A stretch of DNA of 59,541 nucleotides from assembly GCF_001006805.1 (NCBI RefSeq), contig NZ_LN811361.1, positions 215,592 to 275,132 of the forward strand. The letters run 5' to 3'. The position numbers and the translations under genes are program-made. Below are positions 1 to 8,687 of this stretch, one piece after another. Each line of letters opens with the position of its first letter. The first letter of the stretch is position 1. Below the pieces are notes generated by a model, which saw only the letters and a program-made list of their open reading frames with translations, did no database searches and had not been told where the DNA came from. This DNA is from Microvirga massiliensis. Its GTDB lineage: Bacteria > Pseudomonadota > Alphaproteobacteria > Rhizobiales > Beijerinckiaceae.

Positions 1-10
1 GATTCACGTG

Positions 11-130
11 ACTAGCGCATCGAGCGGAAAAGTGAGTCGACTTGTCCGCGTCGAACGATGCGCCACTCAAGGACCAAAGCATCGGATTAGCCTCAAAAGT
101 GGAATCCACTCTTGGGTCCGATGCTATAGG
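11..130. repeat. Intergenic palindromic repeat, family R1 (copy A)
   Basis: This tract shares its layout with 34141-34247: a GCGCATC...GCGGAAAAGT block, then ACCAAAGCATCGGA, AAAG(T/C)GGAATCCA and TGGGTCC(G/A)ATGCTATAG. In this copy the first dyad has decayed (GAGCGGAAAAGTG against CTTGTCCGCG), while the second dyad (AGCATCGGA against TCCGATGCT) is intact. It is non-coding and sits downstream of the minus-strand gene at 168-635. Its role is unknown; repeats of this kind are common between genes in Hyphomicrobiales. Confidence 0.75.
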
Positions 131-167
131 CGCTCAGCGAACTCCTCGCGACGAGCCTTCCTGCCCG

Positions 168-635
168 TCATTCCGAAAAATCTCTCAAGGTGAGATAGGT
201 AAGCATTCCGCTTCTGCCGATCCGTGTCTCCTCGGTCGGCTCGGCAGCGAGTCGCACGAGCGGGCGCGGCCCTGGCAGGAAGCGCCGCTGGCTCAGGAAC
301 GGGTCGAGCATGTTGACGACCCTCGTGAAGGTTTCCAGAGCCGGGCCGGAATAGATGGTGATGAACTTTCCCCGCTGCCGCCCGGTATTCATCTGGGCAT
401 AACGCTCGGGGCCAGGGATGATCTTGTGGTAGACGTTAAGGTCGCGCAGGAGCGGTAGCACTGCCTCTGCAACTCGCTCCGCCTCCATCTGATCGGCGGA
501 GAGATGGAGCTTGTACCCACCGGGAAACAACGCTTTCATCCTCTCGTAGGCGACCGCGCCCGGAACCCAATGGTGGAAGCCGCTCATGAACACATAATCG
601 TCCCGGTTCTCGATCGCCTTGAAGAGTGCACTCAT
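168..635 (-). CDS. Hypothetical protein, resembles the N-terminal domain of LanKC-type proteins
   Basis: This is a 155-aa soluble protein. The ATG at 635 is chosen over the TTG one codon upstream; GGTGGG lies just before it. Residues 40-100 read YKLHLSA, then a helix ending in VLPLLRDLNVYHKII, then RGKFITIYSG. This pattern resembles the substrate-recognition region in front of the kinase domain of class III lanthionine synthetases and related type III effector folds, but no kinase or cyclase domain follows. The likeness is by eye only. The gene stands alone and no partner peptide was seen nearby. It may be an unrelated conserved hypothetical protein. Confidence 0.6.
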   Translation of the reverse strand: MSALFKAIENRDDYVFMSGFHHWVPGAVAYERMKALFPGGYKLHLSADQMEAERVAEAVLPLLRDLNVYHKIIPGPERYAQMNTGRQRGKFITIYSGPALETFTRVVNMLDPFLSQRRFLPGPRPLVRLAAEPTEETRIGRSGMLTYLTLRDFSE

Positions 636-796
636 CAACCCACCGCATCCCAGAGCAGAGTCCCGAACAATCCTGACGCACGCAGCGCGATTATTGCGTG
701 ATCTACCGCACTCACCCGAGAGCCCGAGGCGCCCTCAAGCCTTTCGTCATTATAAGACGCAGGCACCGAGACACAGTCAGATACAGCGCATTGCTG

Positions 797-880
797 TCAC
801 TGCGAGTGTAGCGAAGCGATCCAGGAGCGCACCCGGCGACGGGTAGATTGCTTCGCCTGCGGCTCGCAAGGACGGGAGTG
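797..880. repeat. Intergenic repeat, family R2 (full copy)
   Basis: The element reads GCGAAGCGATCCAGGAGCGC, a short variable part, GACGGGTAGATTGCTTCGCC, then TGCGGCTCGCAAGGACG. GCGAAGCGATC and GATTGCTTCGC are inverted relative to each other, so it can fold. Near-identical copies lie at 17930-18010 and, inverted, at 6512-6590. Nothing else is visible in the gene-free stretch 636-954. Confidence 0.8.
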
Positions 881-954
881 CAGCGGGAAGGGCAGTGCAT
901 CGTGCCTGCGGCTCACAATGGCTTGAGCGGACAACAATCAGCTGAACAAGCCAG

Positions 955-1170
955 CTACCCGTCGTTCTCGCTCGTGAGTTCCTCCGGGCGGAGTCCCTCG
1001 TCGCCCGGCCGCCGGAGATAGCCTTTTGCATGAAGGTGGTCCGCCAGCAGCCTTTCCACGAAGGACGTGACCGGGCATCGGTCATCATGCGCCGCCCTTT
1101 CCACTGCACGGAACACTTCGTGATCGAGTCTGAGGTTCAGCGTTGATGTTCTCGTTCGCCGCTCGGACAT
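955..1170 (-). CDS. Small ribbon-helix-helix-like protein
   Basis: This is a 71-aa protein read from the internal ATG at 1170; the 44 residues upstream in the same frame look non-coding. Residues 8-45 (STLNLRLDHEVFRAVERAAHDDRCPVTSFVERLLADHL, given here only as a description of a beta strand followed by two helices) fit an Arc/CopG fold, with an acidic, charged tail. Such proteins bind DNA as dimers and often act as antitoxins or local repressors. No toxin gene adjoins it. A protein with the same layout is encoded at 24657-24884. The function is inferred from fold likeness only. Confidence 0.6.
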   Translation of the reverse strand: MSERRTRTSTLNLRLDHEVFRAVERAAHDDRCPVTSFVERLLADHLHAKGYLRRPGDEGLRPEELTSENDG

Positions 1171-1339
1171 CGAGGCCTGATCCTCCGCGTTCTGCGCCGG
1201 GTTTGGGTGGGCGATGTCACGTAGATAGTGCGCCGGGAACCATACGCCAGCGCCAAGGCAACGGCAGATCACGTGGTTGGAAGTGCCATGGCTTAGCCGC
1301 AATTCGGGCGGCGGACACCATCCGCCGCCCGAATGAGCC

Positions 1340-2389
1340 TCACGGCTTGAAGACGAAGTCCTTGCCGATCATGACGTCCTGCGGGATCGCCGGCAGATCC
1401 GAGAACAGGTCCGGGTGCTTCTCCATCACGCGCACGATGTGCTTCGGCTCGATATGCTTGTTCACGTCGAAGGTCGCTTTCAGGAATCCGAGACGGTGCA
1501 GGCGATCCTGCGCGCTCCAGAGCGCCCTGTAGTTGTTCGCCGAGAGGCGCCGGTCCGCCTGCTGGATGTTGAACTCCATGGCGGCTTCGGCAATGTCCGG
1601 CTTCAGGCCCGGAATCCAACGGGTCGCGATCTGGGCGGCCTGCTTGGGATTGGCCCGCATCCACTTGTCGGCCTCGGAAAGAGCGGCCAGGAATTTCTCG
1701 ATCGTCTCGCCGTTCTTCTCGACCCAGGGACGCGTCGCGACGTTGAAGCCGAGATAGGAGATCACGTCACCGCCGCGGATCACCTCGATGGCGCCTGGCA
1801 CGTCCTTCAGCGCCACGATCGGCCAGGGATCCCAAGCCGAGAAGGCGTCGATGCCCTTCGCCAGGAGCGCCACCGTCATGTCCGGCGGAGGCGTGTTGAC
1901 GAGCGTGACATCCTGCGGCGTCAGCCCGGCCTTCTCGAGCAAGGCGAGGATGTAAAGATGATTGATCGTGCCGAAAGATGCGGCGATACGCTTGCCCTTC
2001 AGGGACGCGAGGTCGCCTTTCCTGATGCCGGAATCGTCGCGCGCGATCAGCGCCATGGTGGCGTCCGATCCGAGCTTCGTAGCATTCCCGCTGTAGTTTC
2101 CGAGCGCGACGAGATCCATGCCGCGCAAGACGGCGCCGATCATCGGCACACCGACCTGCACGATCTCGGATTCGCCGGCCTGGAGCGCGTTGAGAGCATC
2201 GACGCCGGTGGCGTAGGGACGCGCGATCTCGACATCGAGACCGTGCTTCTCGAAGAATCCGCGCTCGAGCGCGATGGGCAGGCCGATCTGGTCGACACCG
2301 GTTACCATGCCGGCTTTGACCGTCGTCAGGTCCTGCGCCAGGGCCGGCGCGGCGATCAGCATACAGAGCAGACTGAGCAGGCGTATCAT
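1340..2389 (-). CDS. ABC transporter substrate-binding protein (SsuA/TauA/NMT1-like)
   Basis: This is a 349-aa periplasmic binding protein. The ATG at 2389 follows AAGGAGG with a 9-nt spacer; the longer frame upstream overlaps the preceding genes and is discarded. Residues 1-18 (MIRLLSLLCMLIAAPALA) form a signal peptide. The body has NMT1/SsuA-type features: a strand leading to GLPIALERGFFEKHGLDVE, NALQAGESEIVQVG, LKGKRIAASFGT, and the hinge region AFSAWDPWPI. It is the last gene of a minus-strand operon with two permeases and an ATPase. Family members bind aliphatic sulfonates, nitrate, taurine or thiamine-precursor pyrimidines. The ligand cannot be read from the sequence. Confidence 0.88.
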   Translation of the reverse strand: MIRLLSLLCMLIAAPALAQDLTTVKAGMVTGVDQIGLPIALERGFFEKHGLDVEIARPYATGVDALNALQAGESEIVQVGVPMIGAVLRGMDLVALGNYSGNATKLGSDATMALIARDDSGIRKGDLASLKGKRIAASFGTINHLYILALLEKAGLTPQDVTLVNTPPPDMTVALLAKGIDAFSAWDPWPIVALKDVPGAIEVIRGGDVISYLGFNVATRPWVEKNGETIEKFLAALSEADKWMRANPKQAAQIATRWIPGLKPDIAEAAMEFNIQQADRRLSANNYRALWSAQDRLHRLGFLKATFDVNKHIEPKHIVRVMEKHPDLFSDLPAIPQDVMIGKDFVFKP

Positions 2390-2394
2390 GGGCG

Positions 2395-2724
2395 TCATCC
2401 TCCTTGTGGCAAAGGCTCCACGCGCCTCACCCAGTACGGTCGTGCGATGGCGCGCAGATCTTGCTTCTGAACACCGCGGATCTCCACGGCGTGGTCCGTT
2501 GTACCGGAGACGCGACCATAGGCCTGAAAAAACAGGACGTGGAAGCGTTCGGGCGTGAAAGGCAGGCTCACGACGACGTTCACCCGTCGCCTGTCCGGAA
2601 AATCGCCCGCGACCTTGCCGCCCGCGGCAGCGGTCAGCCAGGCCTGCCAGCCGAGATAGACAGCGACCAGGCCGAGCAACAAGCGTCCTTTCGTCGAGGT
2701 CAACGCTGCCCGGACGAGGCTCAT
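2395..2724 (-). CDS. Small single-pass membrane protein within the ABC operon
   Basis: This 109-aa protein starts with ATG inside the stop region of the ATPase gene (4-bp overlap) and ends 5 bp before the start of the binding-protein gene, so it is translationally embedded in the operon. Residues 10-33 form one hydrophobic segment (LLLGLVAVYLGWQAWL), and the remaining 75 residues would face the periplasm as a basic, beta-rich domain. I do not recognise the family. Its position suggests an accessory part of the transporter, for instance a docking or stabilising subunit, but this is inference. Confidence 0.75.
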   Translation of the reverse strand: MSLVRAALTSTKGRLLLGLVAVYLGWQAWLTAAAGGKVAGDFPDRRRVNVVVSLPFTPERFHVLFFQAYGRVSGTTDHAVEIRGVQKQDLRAIARPYWVRRVEPLPQGG

Positions 2725-3479
2725 GCGGAGCGCACCAGGTGGAGAACCTGCCCCGACAGCATCTTGAAGGCATCACTCTCGACGAGGTCGTCCCAGATGC
2801 GCGGACGCGGCAAGTTGATCTCCACGTCGTCCAGAATTCGCCCTTTGGAGAGGACGATGACCCGATTGGCCAGGAAGACGGCTTCGCCGACATCATGCGT
2901 GATGAAGATGATCGTGGGCCGCCGCTCCTGCCAGATGCGCGTCAGCTCCTCCTGCAGCGTCATGCGCGTCTGCGCGTCGACGCTCGCGAAGGGCTCGTCC
3001 ATCAGGAGGATATCCGGGTTGTTGGCGAGCGCCCGCGCGACGCCGACCCGTTGCTGCATGCCGCCCGAGAGTTCGTTCGGATACCGATCGGCTGCGTGAG
3101 CGAGGCCGGTGAGTGCCAGGTATTCGCGGGCGATCTCCTCTCGCTCGGCCTTGCCGATGCCCCGCATCTTGGGCCCGAAGGCGACGTTCTCGAGCACGGT
3201 CTTCCAGGGGAAGAGCGCGAAGGACTGGAAGACGACGCCGCGATCCGGGCCCGGCCCGCTCACCGCACGCTCACCAACGAGAATCTCTCCGCCCGACGGC
3301 GGCAGGAAGCCCGCGACCATGTTGAGGATCGTGCTCTTGCCGCAGCCGGACGGGCCCACGATGCAGACGAAATCGCCCTGCTCGACTTCGAGCGAGACAT
3401 CCCGCACGGCATGCACCTTGGATCCGCGGTAGGTGTCGAAATAGATTTTCTCGAGATGGCGAAGCGTCAGGTTTCTCAC
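2721..3479 (-). CDS. ABC transporter ATP-binding protein (SsuB/TauB-like)
   Basis: This 252-aa ATPase starts with GTG at 3479, overlapping the TGA of the upstream permease gene (GTGA). It has Walker A GPSGCGKST (42-50), a Q-loop in VVFQSFALFPWKT, signature LSGGMQQR (137-144), Walker B ILLMDEP with the catalytic Glu, a D-loop in SVDAQT, and the switch His in FITHD. Length and motifs are typical for the sulfonate/nitrate/taurine subfamily. It would energise the two permeases encoded upstream. Confidence 0.93.
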   Translation of the reverse strand: MRNLTLRHLEKIYFDTYRGSKVHAVRDVSLEVEQGDFVCIVGPSGCGKSTILNMVAGFLPPSGGEILVGERAVSGPGPDRGVVFQSFALFPWKTVLENVAFGPKMRGIGKAEREEIAREYLALTGLAHAADRYPNELSGGMQQRVGVARALANNPDILLMDEPFASVDAQTRMTLQEELTRIWQERRPTIIFITHDVGEAVFLANRVIVLSKGRILDDVEINLPRPRIWDDLVESDAFKMLSGQVLHLVRSA

Positions 3480-4282
3480 CGCGTCACGAGCCCCCAGCGC
3501 TCTCCGGTCGCGCGCTCGATCGGCGCGAGAATCCAGGCATCCACGACATACCAGAGCAGGCCGAGCACGATCATGCCGAGCAGGATCTCGACCACCGATC
3601 CGGCACGGCGCGCATCGAACATCATGAAGCCGATGCCACTCGTGCCGACGATCATCTCGGCGGCGATCAGTGCGCGCCAGCCATAGCCGAGGCCGTTGCG
3701 CAGCCCCGTGATGATGTTCGGCAGCGCTCCCGGCAGCACCACCTCCGAAAGGATGCGGACACGCGAGGCGCCGAGGCATTGCGCGGCGCGATACATGTCG
3801 ACCGGCACCGAGCGGACGCCGAGCACAGTGTTCAGCACCACCGGAAAGAGTACCGTGTAGACGATGATGAAGGTCATCGTGGTCAGGCCGAAGCCGAACC
3901 AGATGAGCAGGATCGGCAGCCAGGCGATATCGCCGATGGCCTGGAAGAAGAGCAGCACCGGCCACAGCACCGCATGTGCGCGCGAACTCAATCCGACGAG
4001 GATGCCCAGCGGAATGCCGATCGCCATCCCGGCAAGCGCTCCGACGACGAGCCGAACGAGGCTGTCCTCGAGATAGGACGGCAGGATGCCCTTGTAGGTC
4101 AGAGACAGGAAGGATTGGACGACGTCGGCGGGCCCGGGGAAGAACACCCGGGGAAAGATCTCCGCCTCGGCGACCAGAGCCCACAGGGCGAGGATCGGGA
4201 TGAACGGGACGAGCGCCCGAATGGCGGGCCAGCGCGCCGTCCAGCGCATGTAAAAGCTCCAGGCGGACAGGGCGGCGGTCAT
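3476..4282 (-). CDS. ABC transporter permease 1 (SsuC/TauC-like)
   Basis: This 268-aa inner-membrane permease starts at the ATG overlapping the upstream permease stop (ATGA at 4279-4282). It has about six hydrophobic segments, beginning near residue 22. The cytoplasmic EAA-type loop around residues 165-205 (AAQCLGASRVRIL, VVLPGALPNIITGLRNGLGYGWRALIAAE) is where the ATPase docks. It is clearly related to its upstream neighbour but not a recent duplicate. The two probably form a heterodimeric channel. Confidence 0.92.
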   Translation of the reverse strand: MTAALSAWSFYMRWTARWPAIRALVPFIPILALWALVAEAEIFPRVFFPGPADVVQSFLSLTYKGILPSYLEDSLVRLVVGALAGMAIGIPLGILVGLSSRAHAVLWPVLLFFQAIGDIAWLPILLIWFGFGLTTMTFIIVYTVLFPVVLNTVLGVRSVPVDMYRAAQCLGASRVRILSEVVLPGALPNIITGLRNGLGYGWRALIAAEMIVGTSGIGFMMFDARRAGSVVEILLGMIVLGLLWYVVDAWILAPIERATGERWGLVTR

Positions 4283-5103
4283 GCGGCGCGCACCATGCCC
4301 CAGCGCTCGATCGTCGCCCGCTCCCATGGCGCGAGGACCAGGCGGTCGAGCAGGAGCCAGAGAGTGCCGACCACGACCATGCCAAGGATGATCACCTCAG
4401 TGCGATAGAAGTCGCGGGCGAGGAACAGCATGTAGCCGAGCCCGACATCGGTCGCGATCATCTCGGCCGCGATGAGCCCGCGCCAGGCAAAGCCGAGCCC
4501 CGTGCGGATGCCGGTGACGATGTTGGGCAGCGCCCCCGGAAGCAGCACCTCCGTGAGCATCGACCAGCGCCCGGCTCCGAGCGAGGCGGCCGCATGGCGC
4601 AGGGGCTTCGGGATGGTCGAGACGCCGAGCAGCGTGTTGTAGGCCACGATGAAGAAGACGGCGTTGAAGATCACGAAGGTGATCGCCCCGAAGCCGTAGC
4701 CGAACCAGAGCGTCGCGATCGGGATCCAGGCGATCCCGGCGAGCACCGAGAAGAAGCGGAAGACGGGCGTCAGCAGTTCCGAGACGATCGGGCTCACGCC
4801 CATGGCGATACCGAGCGGAACGGCGAACAGGAGCGCCAGCCCCGTGCCGACGAGGACCCGCGCGAAGCTGGCCGCCACGTGCATCGGCAGCGACCCATCC
4901 CGGATGGCTTCGATCCCTGCCCGGAATACCGCCGGAACACCGGGAAAGATGCCCGAATGCACGTCGAAGAGCGTGACGACGGCCTGCCAGATCACGACGA
5001 GGGCGACGAGCGGCGCCAGAAAGGTCAGCGTGCCCGAGAGACCATCCGGCCAGCGCCAGACCGGCAGGCGCCGAATCTCGGCTCCCGGAGGCCTCATCCG
5101 CAT
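4279..5103 (-). CDS. ABC transporter permease 2 (SsuC/TauC-like)
   Basis: This is the first gene of the import operon, about 274 aa. AAGGTGG lies 4 nt before the ATG at 5103 and 10 nt before a second in-frame ATG at 5097, so either may be used. A longer frame starting at 5175 lacks a site. Hydrophobic segments begin with SGTLTFLAPLVALVVIWQAVV. The EAA-type loop contains AAASLGAGRWSML and LLPGALPNIVTGIRTGLGFAWRGLIAAE. Paired with the downstream permease it would form the membrane channel. No regulator gene adjoins the operon. Confidence 0.92.
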   Translation of the reverse strand: MRMRPPGAEIRRLPVWRWPDGLSGTLTFLAPLVALVVIWQAVVTLFDVHSGIFPGVPAVFRAGIEAIRDGSLPMHVAASFARVLVGTGLALLFAVPLGIAMGVSPIVSELLTPVFRFFSVLAGIAWIPIATLWFGYGFGAITFVIFNAVFFIVAYNTLLGVSTIPKPLRHAAASLGAGRWSMLTEVLLPGALPNIVTGIRTGLGFAWRGLIAAEMIATDVGLGYMLFLARDFYRTEVIILGMVVVGTLWLLLDRLVLAPWERATIERWGMVRAA

Positions 5104-5537
5104 CCGGCCACCTTGAGATCTTCGATCGGGTACAATCTCACGCCGCGTCCTCCCATCGAGTTCGGAATCGGGCACTGTCGGCCCGTTGCAGTGAGACTAG
5201 AAACGTTTGGGAAGCGAGGCAATGCGCCCCTCGGGCTGTGGATTGCGCCGGCCGCCCTGCGGCTGGTCAGGGCCCGTCGTGGTGCTCGGCACCGCAGCGG
5301 AGCGGGGCTTCGATCCAGCTGCAGGCCGTTCGGGACGAAGCCCGTCAAAGGCGCGGGACAGCCATGATCGGTCGTCCTCCTGTCAGAAAGCTCTGCTCTG
5401 ATGTCTTAGTTGGACCTGCGCCGCTCTGTCGGAATCCGCACAGATTGTGCTGAATGCGGACGGTATGACTTGTCGCGTTGCGTATACCCTGGCGGATCTT
5501 TGGGCCGGAACGTTCGAATATTTGAGGGGCGCAGCCG
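5104..5537. other. Intergenic region with one weak hairpin
   Basis: This is the leader of the minus-strand ABC operon and the upstream region of the phasin. GGGCTTCG at 5305-5312 pairs with CGAAGCCC at 5336-5343 (8-bp stem, 23-nt loop). It could be a terminator or leader structure, but no T-run follows. I see no recognisable promoter or riboswitch. Confidence 0.35.
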
Positions 5538-6082
5538 GTGCCGCCTGGATCTGAAATATTTGAGGAGCAGGACGTCGCGAATCATCGAACGAATACGAGC
5601 GATACGATCAACGAAGTGGTCGAGGCCGTTCGCGACGAGACCCGTGCGGCAACGAACGAGACGCAGGACGCCATCAGCATGGGATTCGACGGAATGCGGC
5701 GCATTACCGACCAGCTCACGCGCGCATTCGGCCTCACGGGCCAGAACAACGAGGCACTGGCTCGCAAGGCGAGCGACAACCTCGAGGCTCTTGCGGAGAC
5801 CGGCACCGTGCTGGCCCGCGGCCTCCAAGATGTGTCGCGCGAATGGCTGACGCTTCGCAGGACAGGCTCCGGATGAACATCGAAGGGATGACGCAACTGG
5901 CACGCTGCCGGTCAATGCCGGACCTCGTGGCCGCCCAAAGCGACCTGATTCGCGACAACTGGCGCCAAATGATCGATGGAAGCCGCCGGATTGCCGAGCG
6001 TTCGATCGAGGTCGCGGATGAAGCGGCTCGGAAAATTGGCAATCAGGCCGATAAAGCCGATCACATCCGCCAAGCGGCCTGA
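5538..6082 (+). pseudogene. Phasin family protein, frameshifted
   Basis: Two overlapping frames together make one phasin (Phasin_2-like) of about 170 aa. The first (5538-5876) carries the helical half with EVVEAVRDETRAATNET, GLTGQNNEALARKAS and LQDVSREWLTL. The second (5843-6082, one base back in frame) carries QDRLRMNIEGMTQLARCRS, MPDLVAAQSDLIRDNW and RRIAERSIEVADEA. In intact phasins SREWL is followed directly by a segment like QDRLQ(R/M)N. The break therefore lies near 5848-5862 and corresponds to loss of one base. Phasins coat polyhydroxyalkanoate granules. This is either a true frameshift or a sequence error; no slippery heptamer is seen. Confidence 0.75.
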
Positions 6083-6360
6083 CGTTTCCACTTCAATTTC
6101 TGATAGCTTCGAGAGCACCCCCATGGGGCGCTCTTCGTTTGGCGGATATGGGATGCGGCAGTCTGCGCGGAGAGGATTATAGTCTCGTCCGAGAAGCAAG
6201 ACGGACAGATGCTGAGAGTGGCGCCGGATCAGGCAATGCCCACTGTCGCATCCTCTCCATGATCGCGAGGACCCATTCCCGCCATTGCGAGCCGCAGACG
6301 GTGCGCACAGCCCTTTCCACCGCCTCCCCGTCATTTCGAGCCGCGGGCGAGGCGAACCAG

Positions 6361-6402
6361 CCGTCGATGGGTAGATTGCTTCACTGCGTTCGCAATGACG
6401 GT
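6361..6402. repeat. Intergenic repeat, family R2 (partial copy)
   Basis: This half element reads CGATGGGTAGATTGCTTCAC then TGCGTTCGCAATGACGG. It matches the 3' half of the R2 element. A similar half copy lies at 17841-17870. Confidence 0.65.
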
Positions 6403-6511
6403 GAGGGCGTGAGAGCGGGAAGAGCAGGGCCCGGAAACGGAAGTAGACGCCGGACCCACTGCCGTCATGGCGAGCCGCAGGCGCCGAGGCACAGTCCGTC
6501 CCGCCGCACCT

Positions 6512-6590
6512 CCGTCCTTGCGAGCCGCAGGCGAAGCAATCTACCCTTCGACGGATGTGCTCCTGGATCGCTCCCCCTCGCAATGACAGT
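6512..6590. repeat. Intergenic repeat, family R2 (inverted full copy)
   Basis: This is the reverse complement of the element at 797-880: CCTTGCGAGCCGCAGGCGAA, GCAATCTACCC, then CTCCTGGATCGCT. The gene-free stretch 6083-6644 is otherwise only repeat debris, including CATTGCGAGCCGCAGAC near 6284. No gene is visible in it. Confidence 0.75.
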
Positions 6591-6644
6591 GCGGCGTGAG
6601 GAGAGCGTGAAGCAAAAACTCACGCGCGATCGATATTCCTCACA

Positions 6645-8687
6645 TTACCCGCTTTGCGAGCCAGATGGCCGAGGCCCGTAATCGGCTGTGTCTGCGCCAA
6701 ATGCGCGGCTCCACAGGCCGCTCACGATGGCCGATTTGTCGATCTCTCGAATGTCCTGAGAGTAGCCGCCCGTATAGAGCTTGACGATCATCTGGTCTCG
6801 CGGACTGGCTTGCAGATCGTAGGACAGCCTCACCCGGAGCACGTCGGTCCGGTCGTCATGGACGATCTCTGCAATACGAGCCGTGAAAGACTCGACGCCC
6901 TCGACCCGAAGGATGACCTGTCCCGGACGCAGGGCCGTCGTTCCTTTGAAGATTTCCATAAGGGCACCATCGAGCGAAATGCTCACGATGCGCCCCTCGA
7001 GGATCCGGCCGCCTACCGTTAGGAGTCCCGGTTCCTCAGCCAGAAAGCTGTCGAGCAGCGGTCTTGGCCGCTCGAAGCAGATCAGCGATGCGATCACCAG
7101 CACCACGATATTCACGCCCGCCCAATAGCCGGAGATCACCGAGAACTCGCCCTCACCGATTCGCGACCATTCCGGCACGATGCTGATGATGAGGCCAAGC
7201 GCGGTGACGGCGATCAAGGTCGCGATGCAAGCGAAGGTATAGGCGTCGAACCGAGTCCTCCTGCTGCCGCTTCCTTTCGGCGTCACCCTGAACGGCTTTC
7301 CGAACGGCTTGATCACGCTCGAAATGACGACGGGCAGCATCCGAAAGGTCGAAAACGCGCCGACCGCACTCGAAACCATGGGCAGGTAGCGGGTCGGCGT
7401 GAGCCAGACCATCAGCAGGAAGTAGGTAACCAGGACCGGGGCCTGATACGAGACGATGTCCTCGACGCTCGTGAAGTACAGGGGTGGGGCGCCCGTCCAC
7501 AGGTAGACGGCCGGCACGATCAGGATCGCGAGCCTGACGAAGTACTGCACGAGCCAGGACAGCGGAAGGAACATGATCCGCTGGAACAGCGTAAGGCCGG
7601 GACCCCGCAAAGGCCCATTGTGCAGATACAGCGTCTGGATCCCGCCCTGGCACCAGCGCTCGCGCTGCACGAAATAGCCCTTCAGGCTCTCGGCGGCCAA
7701 GCCCATCGAGAGGCGCTCGTTGAGGTAACGAGTCTTGTAGCCTTTGTTGAGCATCGAAAGCGTCGTCAGCAGATCCTCGGTGATGCTTTCGGTCGGAAAG
7801 CCCCCGATCGCCTCGACGGCGATACGACGCGACACCGAGCACGACCCGCAGCAGAAGCTCACGTCCCAGGCATCACGGCTGGCAGCCATCTCATCGAAGA
7901 ACAGGCGCTGCTCGTCGGGCCAAACGCGCTCCAATGAGAGGTTGGACTGGACTGGATCCTTGTTGAAGAAGTGCTGTGGCGTTTGCACGATCCCGATGGA
8001 AGGATCGGTGAAGAAGGGAAGCGTGCGGCGCAGGAAGTTGCGATAGGGCACGAAATCGGCGTCGAAGATCGCGATGAACTTGCCTGACGAGACCTTCAAT
8101 CCATTGTTCAGATTGCCCGCCTTGGCATGGGCGTTGTTCCCGCGAACGACATGGATCGCCCCTTTCTGCTCGCAGAAGGATCGCAACCAATCCCGGCGTT
8201 GATCGTCGAGAACGTAGACCTTCAACTTCCCCTTCGGATAGTCCAGTGCGAGGGCTCCGACGATCGTCCGTTCCAGCACGTCGAGGGGCTCGTCATAGGT
8301 TGGGATGAACACGTCGACCGTCGGCAACGCATCGTCGGGCCGTTGGAAGAATTCCGTCTCCAGACGATCTGCCTCCTTGCTACGGTCGGCGTATCGACTC
8401 ATCGCGACGAGGAAAAGGGCAAGTTCCGAGAAGGCCAGAACTTCGACCAGGAACAGAAACCAAACCCAATAGAAGGCGAAGCCTTGCTCGACCTCCATCG
8501 GGCGGACCGTTTCGGTGAAGCGCCAGATCAGGTAGCGCGAGGCGACCGCCAAGACGACGGCGCAGGTGATGGCCCTCGTCCAGGTCCGGTGCCTCGACCA
8601 GTTCAGGGCAAAGATCAGGAAATAGGCCGCGACCAGGAAGGTCGGAGCGAGGGCTAGGAAATACTGAACCAAAGCGACCTGATCCAC
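6645..8687 (-). CDS. bgsA: BgsA/BcsA-like family 2 beta-glucan synthase
   Basis: This 680-aa membrane glycosyltransferase starts with GTG, overlapping the upstream fusion-protein gene by 34 bp. Three N-terminal hydrophobic segments (12-30, 40-55, 70-97) precede a GT2 catalytic domain with DDQ (161-163), DAD (209-211), TED (303-305) and QRERW (341-345), the set typical of processive synthases. Further membrane segments follow. The C-terminal 130 residues are beta-rich (EGRIVSISLDGALMEI) but lack the RxxxR of a normal PilZ domain. Sinorhizobium BgsA, the mixed-linkage beta-glucan synthase controlled by c-di-GMP without a canonical PilZ, has this form and the same bgsB neighbour. Cellulose or curdlan synthase remain alternatives. 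Confidence 0.8.
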   Translation of the reverse strand: MDQVALVQYFLALAPTFLVAAYFLIFALNWSRHRTWTRAITCAVVLAVASRYLIWRFTETVRPMEVEQGFAFYWVWFLFLVEVLAFSELALFLVAMSRYADRSKEADRLETEFFQRPDDALPTVDVFIPTYDEPLDVLERTIVGALALDYPKGKLKVYVLDDQRRDWLRSFCEQKGAIHVVRGNNAHAKAGNLNNGLKVSSGKFIAIFDADFVPYRNFLRRTLPFFTDPSIGIVQTPQHFFNKDPVQSNLSLERVWPDEQRLFFDEMAASRDAWDVSFCCGSCSVSRRIAVEAIGGFPTESITEDLLTTLSMLNKGYKTRYLNERLSMGLAAESLKGYFVQRERWCQGGIQTLYLHNGPLRGPGLTLFQRIMFLPLSWLVQYFVRLAILIVPAVYLWTGAPPLYFTSVEDIVSYQAPVLVTYFLLMVWLTPTRYLPMVSSAVGAFSTFRMLPVVISSVIKPFGKPFRVTPKGSGSRRTRFDAYTFACIATLIAVTALGLIISIVPEWSRIGEGEFSVISGYWAGVNIVVLVIASLICFERPRPLLDSFLAEEPGLLTVGGRILEGRIVSISLDGALMEIFKGTTALRPGQVILRVEGVESFTARIAEIVHDDRTDVLRVRLSYDLQASPRDQMIVKLYTGGYSQDIREIDKSAIVSGLWSRAFGADTADYGPRPSGSQSG

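Noticed and set aside
5305..5343. Riboswitch or thiamine-type leader before the ABC import operon
   Set aside because: Only one 8-bp hairpin is visible and no conserved riboswitch core could be found.
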